From positions 186,001 to 250,000 of the forward strand of contig CAVYJN010000008.1 in the NCBI GenBank assembly GCA_963768885.1: a stretch of DNA of 64,000 nt, in the 5' to 3' direction. This document shows positions 41,799-50,883 of the stretch, one piece after another. This stretch comes from DASRIA01 sp963768885 (lineage in GTDB: Bacteria > Actinomycetota > Thermoleophilia > Solirubrobacterales > JBBDJG01). How positions within the stretch are numbered: the stretch's first letter is position 1; the number at the start of each line of letters is the position of its first letter. The notes beneath the pieces were generated by a model that was not told the origin of the DNA, made no database searches, and worked only from the letters and a program-made list of their open reading frames with translations. Position numbers and translations under genes: made by a program.

Positions 41799-43256
41799 GT
41801 GCTCGCACCATCCGCCACCCTTTCAACCCGCGATCGACCGCGCGCGAGGCTCCTGGGTATCGGGGCAACCGGATTCGTGCTCGCACTTGCGGCTGGGGCC
41901 GCAGCGGGGACGGGACACGGTCCGGTGGCGCTGGGGGTCGTTCTCGGCTTGGCTCTCGGCGTGGTCGGGGTCGCCATCTACGTGCGCGACCCGGTCCGAG
42001 CGCTCATTTGCCTGTGGATCGTCGCGGTGCTCAACGTCCCGCTAGCGGTACTCGCCGGCTACGACTCTCCAGCCGGGCGGCGGATTGCTCAAGCCGACGA
42101 AGTGGTGGTGCTGCTGCTGGTCGGCCTCACCGTCTGGCGCGCGCTGCGCACCGAGACCCGGCTTCCTCTGCGTTTGGTGCTTCCCGGTATTGGCGTGCTC
42201 CTGTTCGGGCTATGTGGAGCGGCGCTCCATGACGTACCGCTCGAGGTGGCTGTTCCGGGAGCCTGGCTCGGACTCAAGCTCTGGATCATGGTCGGGGTCG
42301 CTCTTCTCCTACCCTGGAAGCAAGAGGATCTTGCACGTGTTTACCCAGCGGTCACCGGCATCGGCGCGGTCGTCGCCGGATTGGGATTCGCAGACTTTCT
42401 GACCCACGGGGCCGCATCGAGTTCCCTCGGTTTCCATGGCGTCGACGTCGCCGCCGGTGATGCGCGTACCGACGCGGTGCACTCGATCTTCTACCACCCC
42501 CAGCAATTCAGCCTGTTCATGAGCCTCCTCTTTGCGCTCACTTTCGCCCGCTTCGCAGGCACTCGCAGCCGGTCGGATCTGGCATTTGCCCTGTTGTTCG
42601 CAGGAGCGGTCTTGCTGTCGTTACGCCTCAAGGGCTTTCTGTCGCTTACCACCGTGGTGATAATCGTTGCTCTCGCGCATCAGCAGGTGCGTGGGCGCAG
42701 CGCGGCTACTGTCGCGCTCGTCGGTCTGCTGCTGGTTGCGGGTGGGTACGCCTTGCAGTCGAGCGTGATCGCCCGGCAAGTGTCCCTCTACTCCTCCTCA
42801 CAGGAAACCGTCCGTGCCCAGCTCTACCGCACGGGCGAACGGATCGCTGCCGACAACTTTCCTTTAGGAGTCGGATTTGGGCGGTATGCCAGCTATCCAT
42901 CGCGGCTGCACTACAGCCCGATATATGACGAGTACGAGTTGAGTTCTGTCTACGGTCTCTCGCGGACGTATCCACACTTCATCAACGACACGGCCTGGCC
43001 AAGCGTCCTCGGCGAGACTGGGTATGCCGGCTTTGCCGCCTATGTGATCGGGCTTGCCCTTCTGGTCGTCGCCCTTGTCCGCCGATTGCGTGTAGTGACA
43101 CCGGCGATGCGCTGGGTGCCACTCGCCGCCCTCTGTACTTTGGCCGTGATCCTCATCGATTCCCTCGGAAGCCCCGCGCTGTTCGACTGGGTGCCCGCCA
43201 TTACCCTCGCCCTGATTCTGGGTCCGGCGATGGCCCTGGCTCGCGCAGCCGATTGA
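41799..43256 (+). CDS. O-antigen ligase/Wzy-type membrane protein
   Basis: 485 residues from GTG 41799, intact. About 12 membrane helices are seen with a large outside loop between the last helices (about 345-410, IARQVSLYSSSQETVRAQLYRTGERIAADNFPLGVGFGRYASYPSR). That loop carries the GVGFGRY motif and the Arg/His residues typical of Wzy_C polymerases and WaaL ligases. It is the second such protein in this locus, beside the frame-disrupted one at 30160. One may polymerise repeat units and the other may ligate the chain or make a second polymer. There are 82 bases of untranslated sequence before it without a clear promoter. Confidence 0.85.
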   Translation: MLAPSATLSTRDRPRARLLGIGATGFVLALAAGAAAGTGHGPVALGVVLGLALGVVGVAIYVRDPVRALICLWIVAVLNVPLAVLAGYDSPAGRRIAQADEVVVLLLVGLTVWRALRTETRLPLRLVLPGIGVLLFGLCGAALHDVPLEVAVPGAWLGLKLWIMVGVALLLPWKQEDLARVYPAVTGIGAVVAGLGFADFLTHGAASSSLGFHGVDVAAGDARTDAVHSIFYHPQQFSLFMSLLFALTFARFAGTRSRSDLAFALLFAGAVLLSLRLKGFLSLTTVVIIVALAHQQVRGRSAATVALVGLLLVAGGYALQSSVIARQVSLYSSSQETVRAQLYRTGERIAADNFPLGVGFGRYASYPSRLHYSPIYDEYELSSVYGLSRTYPHFINDTAWPSVLGETGYAGFAAYVIGLALLVVALVRRLRVVTPAMRWVPLAALCTLAVILIDSLGSPALFDWVPAITLALILGPAMALARAAD

Positions 43257-43292
43257 GCCATCGTCTAAGTCAGGCCCAACGCGCGATAGCAC

Positions 43293-44290
43293 TCAATCGT
43301 CTTCGTTGCGGCCACCTCGGTGCTCGAAGTGCTCGGTGTGTTCGCGACCATCTGATCGTGTGTGGAGGCTGAGAATGTCGACGAGCGCACCCGCAAGTAC
43401 GTTCGGATCCGCCTCGCATGCCGCACAGGCATCTACATCTCTAAGTAGCTCGCGCACGTCCCCCGCAGGCGTTGCGACGACCGGTAGATTGCAGGCGAGT
43501 GCTTCCTTGACGACATTGGGCGAGCCCTCTGTTGCCGATGTCAGAAGCAGGCAGTCAGACGCCGCGTAGTGGAGCGGCATCTGGTTCGGCGGCACACGGC
43601 TGGCTACTCGCAGTTCGATGTCTGGTATCCGGAGTGCCTGCAATTTCGACCACCTGCCGTGCGAGCCAGAGCCTCTTCTCAGGGGCCTCAGCGCGACCCG
43701 CGAACAGCACGACGGCTCCATCGCCCGGCCAGCCTAGTTCGGCGCGCGCGTGGTCACGATCACGAGGACGGAATCGCTCACGATCGACACCGTCCGGAAT
43801 CACCGTATTGCGAGACCGTGCGCGTGAGACCAGCAGGGTCTCCATCTCAAGAGACTTCGTGGTGGTGGCTGACATCGTCGCCGCGTGCGTCCTCAAGACA
43901 CGGCTGCGTAACCAGTACTTGGTACGGAGGAGACGGCCGCCCACCCGGGTACCCAGGATGTCCGTTCCCAGGTAGGAGGCCAGTACCGGGCCACCAAGGA
44001 AGAATCGTCCGGCGAATGCTGTCTCACCGCCATGGCAATGCACCAAGAGGTACTTGTGCGGATACGCCAGCGGCAGGAGCAGCGACGCGAGGGCGCCTGC
44101 GAGGTAGGCGGCCGGCGAGCGGTAGCCGCGTATGAACAAGACGTCACAGGCTGCTCCTTGTTTGCAGAGCCCATCTACCGCGGCGGCTATGAAGGGTCCG
44201 TACGCCGGCTCGTCTTCACGTGGCCATAGGTTGGTGATCGCGAGCACACGAGCGCCCTCGTCACGACGCTCCCAAGTCACGAGCTGCCTC
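43293..44290 (-). CDS. Glycosyltransferase family 4 protein, frame-disrupted
   Basis: About 332 residues from GTG 44290 (VTWERRDEGARVLAITNLWP). The first frame gives PREDEPAYGPFIAAAVDGLCKQGAACDVLFIRGYRS, HCHGGETAFAG and the donor-domain start RNTVIPDGVDRERFRPRDR and VVLFAGRAEAPEKRLWLAR. After one shift near 43645 the second frame gives IELRVASRVPPNQMPLHYAASDCLLLTSATEGSPNVVKEALACNLPVVATPAGDVRELL, the GT4 donor-site region with its EX7E motif, ending at 43293. The donor sugar is unknown. It is on the minus strand with the GT4, sugar phosphotransferase and Gfo/Idh genes. Confidence 0.8.
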
Positions 44291-44353
44291 CTGTCGAGGC
44301 AGTCGAAAACGCACCTCGCCCAACGGCTAAGGACGCCCAAGCGCGGCCCCGAG

Positions 44354-45522
44354 CTAGAGGCGTTCGTACGCCTCCAGCAGCTCCACCTCCGAGCGCTCCC
44401 AGACCAACTCTCCGGCACGCTTCGCCGCCAGCTCACCCAGCTTGGCCCGGAGCTCGCCATCCGCAGCCAAGCGGCTGACGAGCGATCCGAAATGGTCGAG
44501 GTCCCCGCAGTCGGCGTAGAGCGCGGCATCGTCCGCCGTGCGGCGGGTCTCTGCCAGGGCGAACGCAACCACGGGACGGCCGGCGGCGAGGTATTCCGCA
44601 ACCTTGATCATCGTGGAGCGGTGGTTCAGCTCCGTGCAGGGAGCCGGGTCGATGCAGATGTCGGCGGCGCCCAGCAGCTCGGGCACTCGATCGTGCGCCA
44701 CCTGACCGACGAGGCGGACCCGCTCGGTCATCCCGGCCCGGGCGAAGACGCGCCCACAGCTCGTCGCGAACGGCGCCGTCGCCGACCACCGTGAGCGTCG
44801 CCTGCTCGAGGCCAGGCTTGGCAAGCAGGTCCGGGAGCGCCAGCACTCCATCCTGCGTGTCGAGCTCGCCGACGAAGACCAGGTGAGGGTCGGATAGGAC
44901 ACCGTTCCTCTGCTCGCTGACGGCTCGCCAGCGTGGCGCGTCGCGGCCCGTTGCGCACGATGGTGACCCGGCCTGCAGGAAGCGCGCCGCGGGCCAGCAC
45001 GATGTCGGCTTGCGAGCGGTTCGTCACCAGCACACGCGTGGCGACGCGCAGGCTGGCCCGCTGAGCCGCGGCTGCGAGCGCTGTGAGGCCGGGGCGAGTC
45101 GAACTTGTCGGCCATCAGCTCGGGGAAGAGGTCGTGATGGTCGAACACGACCTTGCGACCGAGTGCTCTGGCCGCGAGACCGATCGGGAACAGCGTGTCG
45201 GGCGGATTGTGAAGGTGAACGACGTCCGCTCCGCGCAGCAGCTGCCAGACGCCACGGACGAGGAGCTGGAGGTGAGCCACGGTATACTCGAGCAGGAACC
45301 CCGGAGCGCCACCCGAGGAGACCGGCAGGCGGTACCTGCGCACGATCACTCCCGCGACCCGCTCTATCCCACGTTGCCCGGAAGCGCGGGGAGCCAGCAC
45401 CGTCACCGTCGTGGCCCGCTGCCCGCAAGGGCCTCGGCCTCGTTGCGCACGCGCACGTCCTGTGGGTACGGATTGTTCTCCAGCAGCATCACGATCCGGT
45501 GCCGCCGACCAGCCGCGTTCAC
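44354..45522 (-). CDS. Glycosyltransferase family 4 protein, frame-disrupted
   Basis: About 388 residues from GTG 45522 (RRHRIVMLLENNPYPQDVRVRNEAEALAGSG). After a shift near 45410 the frame gives VTVLAPRASGQRGIERVAG, VHLHNPPDTLFPIGLAARALGRKVVFDHHDLFPELMADKF. A badly shifted middle between about 44700 and 45110 follows, then RVRLVGQVAHDRVPELLGAADICIDPAPCTELNHRSTMIKVAEYLAAGRPVVAFALAETRRTA to the stop at 44354. The HNPPD and HDLFPE motifs are typical of WbuB/WcaI-like GT4 enzymes that add fucosamine- or mannose-type sugars. Three or more indels make the exact protein uncertain. Confidence 0.75.
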
Positions 45523-45542
45523 GACGCTCAGAGAGCAGCCCG

Positions 45543-46955
45543 CTAGTTGGCGCCCCGCTGCGTGAAGACGGCCGGGACCGTGCGCAGGATCAGCCGCAGG
45601 TCGGCCCACAGCGACCAGTTCGTCACGTACAGGTAGTCGAGCTTGACCATCTCGTCGAACGGGATGCTGGTGCGGCCCAGCACCTGCCACAGACCGGTCA
45701 GGCCGGGCGTCAGCTCGAGCCGGCTGCGCGCCCAGCCGGCGATCTGGCGGTCCTCCGACGCGATCAGCGGCCGCGGGCCCGACGAGGCTCATCTCACCCC
45801 TGAGCGATGTTCCAGAACTGCGGCAGCTCGTCGAGGCTCGCGATGGCGCAGCATCCTGCCGACGCGGGTGATCCGCGGGATCGTGGTCGAGCTTGAGCCA
45901 GTTCGAGTCCGCGCTCTCGCCGAACAGCTCGTCCGTCTGCTGCTCCGCTCCCACGACCATCGTCCTGAACTTGATCAGCCGGAACGGCTTGCCGCCCCGC
46001 CCGACGCGCTGCTGCTTGAAGAACACCGGTCCGCGCGAGTCGAGCTTGATCGCGAGCGCGATCAGCGCCATCAGCGGAGCGCACAGGACGAGCGCCGAGA
46101 CCGAGGCGACGAGGTCGAAGGCCCGCTTCATGCAGCGGGACGAGCGCGAGAGCACGGGAGGATTGATGCCGAGCACCGTCACGCCCTCGACGTCGTCGAC
46201 CTCCACCGACGGGCCCAGCGCGCTGAAGAGCTGCGGCAGGACGCTGACCTTGAGCGACAGCTCGCGGCACCGATGGATCAAGCGCCAGCAGCTCACGCTC
46301 CGTCGAGGTCGTGCTCGCACAGCACGATCCGGTCGGGCGCGGTAGGCCTGGATCGCCTCCTCCAGCTCGCCGTTGCCCTGCTGGATGCCGGGACCACGCC
46401 GATCGGCTCCAGCCCGTACTCCGGATGCGCCGCTCATCTTGCTCATCAGGAAGTCCATCGGCTGGTCTCCGACGAAGAGGACTCGTTCGGCCCCAAGCAC
46501 CTGGATGGCGAGCCGCCGCGTGAGCGAGCGCAGGATCGAGCATCGCGACCACGGCGATCCCGCCGAGCAGCAGCACGTCGAAGAGACTCGAGCTTCGGAA
46601 TCGGCAGGACGTTGAAGTAGACCCAGGTCAGCAGGCACGCGACCAGCACCGCGTGCAGCATCCACGGGATGTCGTCGACGGTCGAGTGGCTGATCCGCTT
46701 GATGTCCCGGGTGTAGAGACCGTAGGCGGCCAGCAGGCCGATCCAGACCGGAACAGCAGCACGCCCCACAGCAGGTGGGAAACAGTGGGCGTTCCCGGAG
46801 ATCGCCACCATCAGCGAACAGCGCGACCATCACGCGGCGGCATCGGCGAGCGCGAGCAGGCGGCGGATCACGTAATCGCGGCGACCGAAGCTCGTCGCGA
46901 CCGCGCGCTCCCCGTCGAGGTGCCGCCATTCGCGGGGGGCCGCGGTGGCGCTCAA
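45543..46955 (-). CDS. Polyprenyl-phosphate sugar-1-phosphotransferase (initiating), frame-disrupted
   Basis: About 470 residues in at least five frame segments. TTG 46955 starts SATAAPREWRHLDGERAVATSFGRRDYVIRRLLALADAAA directly after the Gfo/Idh stop. Membrane helices follow (VPVWIGLLAAYGLYTRDI, HAVLVACLLTWVYFNVLP), then a nucleotide-binding-like fold (ERVLFVGDQPMDFLM) and a sixth helix with FDLVASVSALVLCAPLMALIALAIK. The catalytic domain includes SRGPVFFKQQRVGRGGKPFRLIKFRTM, GEMSLVGP and the C-terminal DYLYVTNWSLWADLRLILRTVPAV, ending at TAG 45545-45543. Such enzymes move a sugar phosphate from a UDP-sugar to undecaprenyl phosphate and begin exopolysaccharide repeat units. Confidence 0.8.
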
Positions 46956-46956
46956 C

Positions 46957-47994
46957 TCAGGGACTCGACGGATCCAGCCATCCGCGACGCGCTGCAGGCG
47001 GCACTTCGTTGCCGCCCTCCACCAGCGACTTCTCGGCCGCCTCGGTCAGGCATGCGACGTTGCGCGCCAGCTCGAGGTGCCCTTCCGGAGCCCTGCCCGC
47101 GCTCGCCCAGCTCACAAAGTCCTCGAGCTCGACGACGATCGGCTCCGCCGTGTCGATCTTGGGCGAGACGATGTCCCCCGTGCGATAGGAGAGGTGGTAC
47201 TGCCCGAAGGTCTCGGGATCCTCGTACACGACTCCGTGGTCGTACACCTTGATCGGCTCGGCGTCCCCGTCGCTGTACACGACCATCCGCTTGCTTCCGA
47301 CCACGACGGTGCGACGCAGCTTGCTGGGCGCGAGCCAGCTCAGCTCGACGTTGGCGAGCAGGCCGGAGGGGAACTCGAGCGTCACGAAGGCGACGTCGGG
47401 AACCCCCTTGACGATCGAGTCACGGCCGACCGCGCGCACCTTCGTGGGCATCTCGCCGAGCCAGTAGAGCAGGATCGAGAAATCGTGCGGCCCCAGGTCC
47501 CACACCACGCTGATGTCGCGCTGGTGCAGCCCGAGGTTCACGCGGCTGGATGAGACGAAGAAGACCTGGCCCAGGTCGTCACGCTCGAGCAGGGCCTTCA
47601 CGGCTCGCACCGCCGGGCTGTAGATGAAGGTGTGCCCGCACATCAGAGCGAGGCCCTTCTGCTCGGAGAGCCGGATCAGCTCCTCCGCCTCGGCCGAGGA
47701 CGCGGCCAGCGGCTTCTCGACGAACGTGTGCTTGCCGGCCTCGAGCGAGCGCGCGGCCAGATAGAAGTGGGTGTAGACCGGAGTCGCGATCACCACCGCG
47801 TCCACGCTCGGGTCCGCGAGCACGTCGTCGATGCGCCTGGTGGCCGACACACCCGGATAGCGCCGCTTCAGCCGCTCCAGGCGGTCGGGTTCCAGGTCGC
47901 AGATCCACGCGACCTGGACATCGGCTATCTCGAACAAAGCTCGTAGCAGACTCGGCCCCCAGTAGCCAAGCCCTACGACCCCTACCTTGAGCAT
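46957..47994 (-). CDS. Gfo/Idh/MocA family oxidoreductase
   Basis: 345 residues, intact. The N-terminal Rossmann fold has VGVVGLGYWGPSLLRAL, and the catalytic region has VEKPLAASSAEAEELI (the EKP motif with catalytic Lys) and GHTFIYSPAVRAVKALL. The family oxidises sugars with NAD(P). With the DegT-type aminotransferase encoded just upstream it most resembles WlbA/WbpB-type nucleotide-sugar 3-dehydrogenases that prepare 3-keto sugars for amination. It begins the run ending in the sugar phosphotransferase and glycosyltransferases. Its 135-base upstream gap is relatively AT-rich (TTTGTCGAACGGAAAAATTCGCC on the minus strand) and may hold the promoter of the run. Confidence 0.9.
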   Translation of the reverse strand: MLKVGVVGLGYWGPSLLRALFEIADVQVAWICDLEPDRLERLKRRYPGVSATRRIDDVLADPSVDAVVIATPVYTHFYLAARSLEAGKHTFVEKPLAASSAEAEELIRLSEQKGLALMCGHTFIYSPAVRAVKALLERDDLGQVFFVSSSRVNLGLHQRDISVVWDLGPHDFSILLYWLGEMPTKVRAVGRDSIVKGVPDVAFVTLEFPSGLLANVELSWLAPSKLRRTVVVGSKRMVVYSDGDAEPIKVYDHGVVYEDPETFGQYHLSYRTGDIVSPKIDTAEPIVVELEDFVSWASAGRAPEGHLELARNVACLTEAAEKSLVEGGNEVPPAARRGWLDPSSP

Positions 47995-48129
47995 CCGTAC
48001 CGCCTCCTGCGCGATCCACGTTGCCGTCGCGGGCCGTCGTTCGCGGCAACCTACCAGCTGAGGTTGATCCGAGATGGCGAATTTTTCCGTTCGACAAACG
48101 GGGTCGTCGAAGCCCCTGCTAATAGCGAT

Positions 48130-49236
48130 TTAGCGGTCTCGGCAGAGCGCCGCGACGCGTTCGATCTCGTCCTCGGCAAGCGCCGGGTAGATCGGCAACG
48201 ACACCTCCTCGGCCGCCCAGCGCGCAGCGTTCTCGGGCTCGCAGCCGCCCATCCGGACGCCTCGCAGCGCGGGTTGCCCCTGCAGGGCGGGGGAATAGTG
48301 GACGCCGGTCTCGACACCGGCGGCGGCGAGGTGGGCACGCAACGCGTCGCGATCCGGGACCCTGACGGGAAACAGGTGATAGACGCAGGCATCCGGGTCG
48401 CGCACGGAAAGTGTCCGGGGGGCCGAGCCGTCCAGAGCCTTGCGATACGAGGCGGCACGGGCCCGGCGGGCGGCATTCCACGCGTCCAGCCGCGGGAGCT
48501 TGACGCGCAGGACGGCGGCCTGGACCCCGTCGAGGCGCTCGTTGAAGCCCGGGACGAGGTGCTCTCCCTTGGCGCGCTGCCCGAGATTGCGCAGGCTCCT
48601 CGCACGCTCGGCGATCCCGTCGTCGTCGGTCGTGATCGCGCCTCCGTCTCCGATCCCCCCGAGGTTCTTGCTCGGATAGAAGCTGAAGCCGGCGGCGGCG
48701 CCCAGCGAGCCGGCTCGCCGCCCTCCGTCGCTTGCGCCGTGCGCCTGAGCGGCGTCCTCGATCACCAGCAGGCCGTGACGATCGGCGAGCCGACGCAGCG
48801 GCCCCATCTCGCAGAGCTGTCCGTAGAGATGCACGGCCAGCACCGCCGCGGTGCGCGTGCCCGCGACCGCCCGGGCCGATTCGACGTCGATCAGGCCGGT
48901 GCCGTCGTCGACGTCACACAGGACCGGGACCGCCCCGGCATGCAGGACCGCGAGCGCGCTTGCGATGAACGTGTGAGCGGGCACGATCACCTCGTCGCCG
49001 CGCCCGATTCCGGCGGCCATCAGCGCCAGCGTGAGGGCCGCCGTGCCGGAGGCGGTTCCCACGCAGTGCCGCACCCCGCAGTATTGGGCGAACTCGCGCT
49101 CGAAGCTCTCCACCTCTTCCCCGAGGATGAACGCGCTGTCGTTCAACACGCGCTCGAAGGCCGCAACCAGCTCCTGCCTCAGCTCCTCGTGCTGGCGCTC
49201 GAGATCGAGGAACGGGATGCGCGCCGCGCCGCTCAA
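48130..49236 (-). CDS. DegT/DnrJ/EryC1 family PLP-dependent sugar aminotransferase
   Basis: 368 residues from TTG 49236. The start IPFLDLERQHEELRQELVAAF, the PLP loop GTASGTAALTLAL, VIEDAAQAHGA and the Schiff-base lysine in FYPSKNLGGIGDGG are all present. The C-terminus GVETGVHYSPALQGQPAL, with histidine and proline near the end, is typical. It transfers an amino group, usually from glutamate, to a keto-sugar nucleotide. Next to the Gfo/Idh oxidoreductase it likely makes an amino sugar (3-amino-type by analogy with WlbC/WbpE) for the surface glycan. The start lies 3 bases after the stop of the PhoD-like gene. The start codon choice is not certain. Confidence 0.92.
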   Translation of the reverse strand: MSGAARIPFLDLERQHEELRQELVAAFERVLNDSAFILGEEVESFEREFAQYCGVRHCVGTASGTAALTLALMAAGIGRGDEVIVPAHTFIASALAVLHAGAVPVLCDVDDGTGLIDVESARAVAGTRTAAVLAVHLYGQLCEMGPLRRLADRHGLLVIEDAAQAHGASDGGRRAGSLGAAAGFSFYPSKNLGGIGDGGAITTDDDGIAERARSLRNLGQRAKGEHLVPGFNERLDGVQAAVLRVKLPRLDAWNAARRARAASYRKALDGSAPRTLSVRDPDACVYHLFPVRVPDRDALRAHLAAAGVETGVHYSPALQGQPALRGVRMGGCEPENAARWAAEEVSLPIYPALAEDEIERVAALCRDR

Positions 49237-49239
49237 GAC

Positions 49240-50883
49240 TCACGCGAGACGGCGCTCGAGGGAGGTCGTGATCGCGCGGTTGTCGGCCGCATCGCGGACC
49301 GTGCGCTCGATCCGCAGAGCAGCGCTGCGGCCGTCGAGGTCGAGCGTCGCGAACTGGTTGTCGAACGTCGGAGGCTGCGCGAGCCGCCACGAGATCTCCG
49401 GGTCCGGCACCCCGGCGGAGCGCGCGAGGAGGCGCGCCACGCGCTCCATCCCGCGCCGCGAGGCATTGCGCACCACGAAGCGCTCGTGGGAACTGAGGGC
49501 GTTGCGGAAGGGTGAGCAGACCGCCTGGTAGACGGCGCTCCGCACGCCGTCCTTGGCCGGGTAGGCCACCTCGGCGAGGTAGGCGTGATGCACGTCGCCG
49601 CCGAGGGCGATGATCGTCGCGGGCGGCGACCCGCGCCGCCCGGACCCGATCTCGCCGATCAGGGCGACCATCCGGCGAAAGGACTCGTTGAAGGCGGGCC
49701 AGTGCTCGAGGTCGAGCGCACGACGGATCCGCTCGCCGACGCCGGTGAGGCGCTCGCCCCACGCGCCCGCGCACACCGCCTCGTTCCACGCCTCGACGTG
49801 GTGCAGCGCCGGGACGAGCAGGAACGGCAGCGTGTCCGCGAACAGGTAGTGGTCGAAGTCGCCGCCCGCGTGGTCGGTGATCCACTCCCATTCCTTGTCG
49901 TCGATCATCTTGCGCGGGCGCTCTCCCAGGGTGCGACCCTCCCGCGAGTCGAACACGCAGAGGCGGACCCTGCCGAGATCGCGGCAGAAGCTCCAGCGAC
50001 TGCCGTCGCTGCCCTGGTCGGCCGCGCGCGCGAACTCGCGGAGCCGCGCGCCCGCGTCCTCGTCGCCGCGCACCTGCTCGAGCAGCTCGTCCTCCGCGAG
50101 CGCGGCCGGCGAGAGGTTCCCCAGGTGCTGGTAGATCCAGTACGACGCAAGCGCGCTCGTGATGCGCTCGTCCCACCACGGCTTCGCGCGCATCTCCTCG
50201 AGCCACGCGATCGACGTGTTCCAGTCGTCGTGCACGTCGTGGTCGTCGAAGATCATCACGGTGCCCAGCGTCGAGAACAGCCACCTGATCACCTCGGGCC
50301 CCCAGGACTCGCGGTAGAGGCGCGTGTACTCCTCGAAGTCCGCGACCTCCTCTCCGGGCGGCAGGCTCGTGTCGCGGCGCGAGCGGATGAACTCGCGGGT
50401 CTCCGGGGCATCCTCGTCGACGTAGACCTGGTCGCCGATCGACAGCAGCAGGTGCGGCCACTCCGAGGGATCCTCGCGCATCATGCGCAGCCCGAGCGCA
50501 TGGAGCGCGTCCACCTCACGGCCGCGCTCGTCCTCGTCGGGGCTGAGGTTCCACGGCTCCTCGTGCGGGACGGCGACGCGGCAGGAGCCGAACACGATGC
50601 GCATCCTGCGGTCGGGATGGATCGTGCGGATCGTGCTGGGCGGGAAGCGCGAGTCCGCGAGCGGCCACCGCCGCTCGCCGTCGAGCGCCACCTCGTACGG
50701 ATACGTCTCGCCGGGGTCGAGACCGGTGATCGGCACGATCGCGTAGTGATGGCGCTCCGCGCAGAACGTCCGCTCGCGGCGGCCGAGCACCTCGACCTCG
50801 CAGGGCTCGTCGGTCTCGACCCAGACGGTCGCGCTGCGATCGTCGAGGTAGCGCACCATCGGCCCGAGGATCAACTCCGCCAT
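49240..50883 (-). CDS. PhoD-like alkaline phosphatase family protein
   Basis: 547 residues. An N-terminal Ig-like domain (LGPMVRYLDDRSATVWVETD, TGLDPGETYPYEVAL) precedes a calcineurin-like metallophosphatase domain with RIVFGSCR, LLLSIGDQVYVDEDA, VMIFDDHDVHDDWNTS and IIALGGDVHHAYLAEV, where PhoD holds its iron and calcium ions. PhoD proteins split phosphodiesters and phosphomonoesters, often from teichoic acids or phospholipids. Unlike true PhoD, no Tat signal is visible, so this form is probably cytoplasmic. The ATG region overlaps the stop of the upstream YbdK gene by 13 bases, so the two are co-expressed. The DegT gene follows 3 bases on. Confidence 0.9.
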   Translation of the reverse strand: MAELILGPMVRYLDDRSATVWVETDEPCEVEVLGRRERTFCAERHHYAIVPITGLDPGETYPYEVALDGERRWPLADSRFPPSTIRTIHPDRRMRIVFGSCRVAVPHEEPWNLSPDEDERGREVDALHALGLRMMREDPSEWPHLLLSIGDQVYVDEDAPETREFIRSRRDTSLPPGEEVADFEEYTRLYRESWGPEVIRWLFSTLGTVMIFDDHDVHDDWNTSIAWLEEMRAKPWWDERITSALASYWIYQHLGNLSPAALAEDELLEQVRGDEDAGARLREFARAADQGSDGSRWSFCRDLGRVRLCVFDSREGRTLGERPRKMIDDKEWEWITDHAGGDFDHYLFADTLPFLLVPALHHVEAWNEAVCAGAWGERLTGVGERIRRALDLEHWPAFNESFRRMVALIGEIGSGRRGSPPATIIALGGDVHHAYLAEVAYPAKDGVRSAVYQAVCSPFRNALSSHERFVVRNASRRGMERVARLLARSAGVPDPEISWRLAQPPTFDNQFATLDLDGRSAALRIERTVRDAADNRAITTSLERRLA

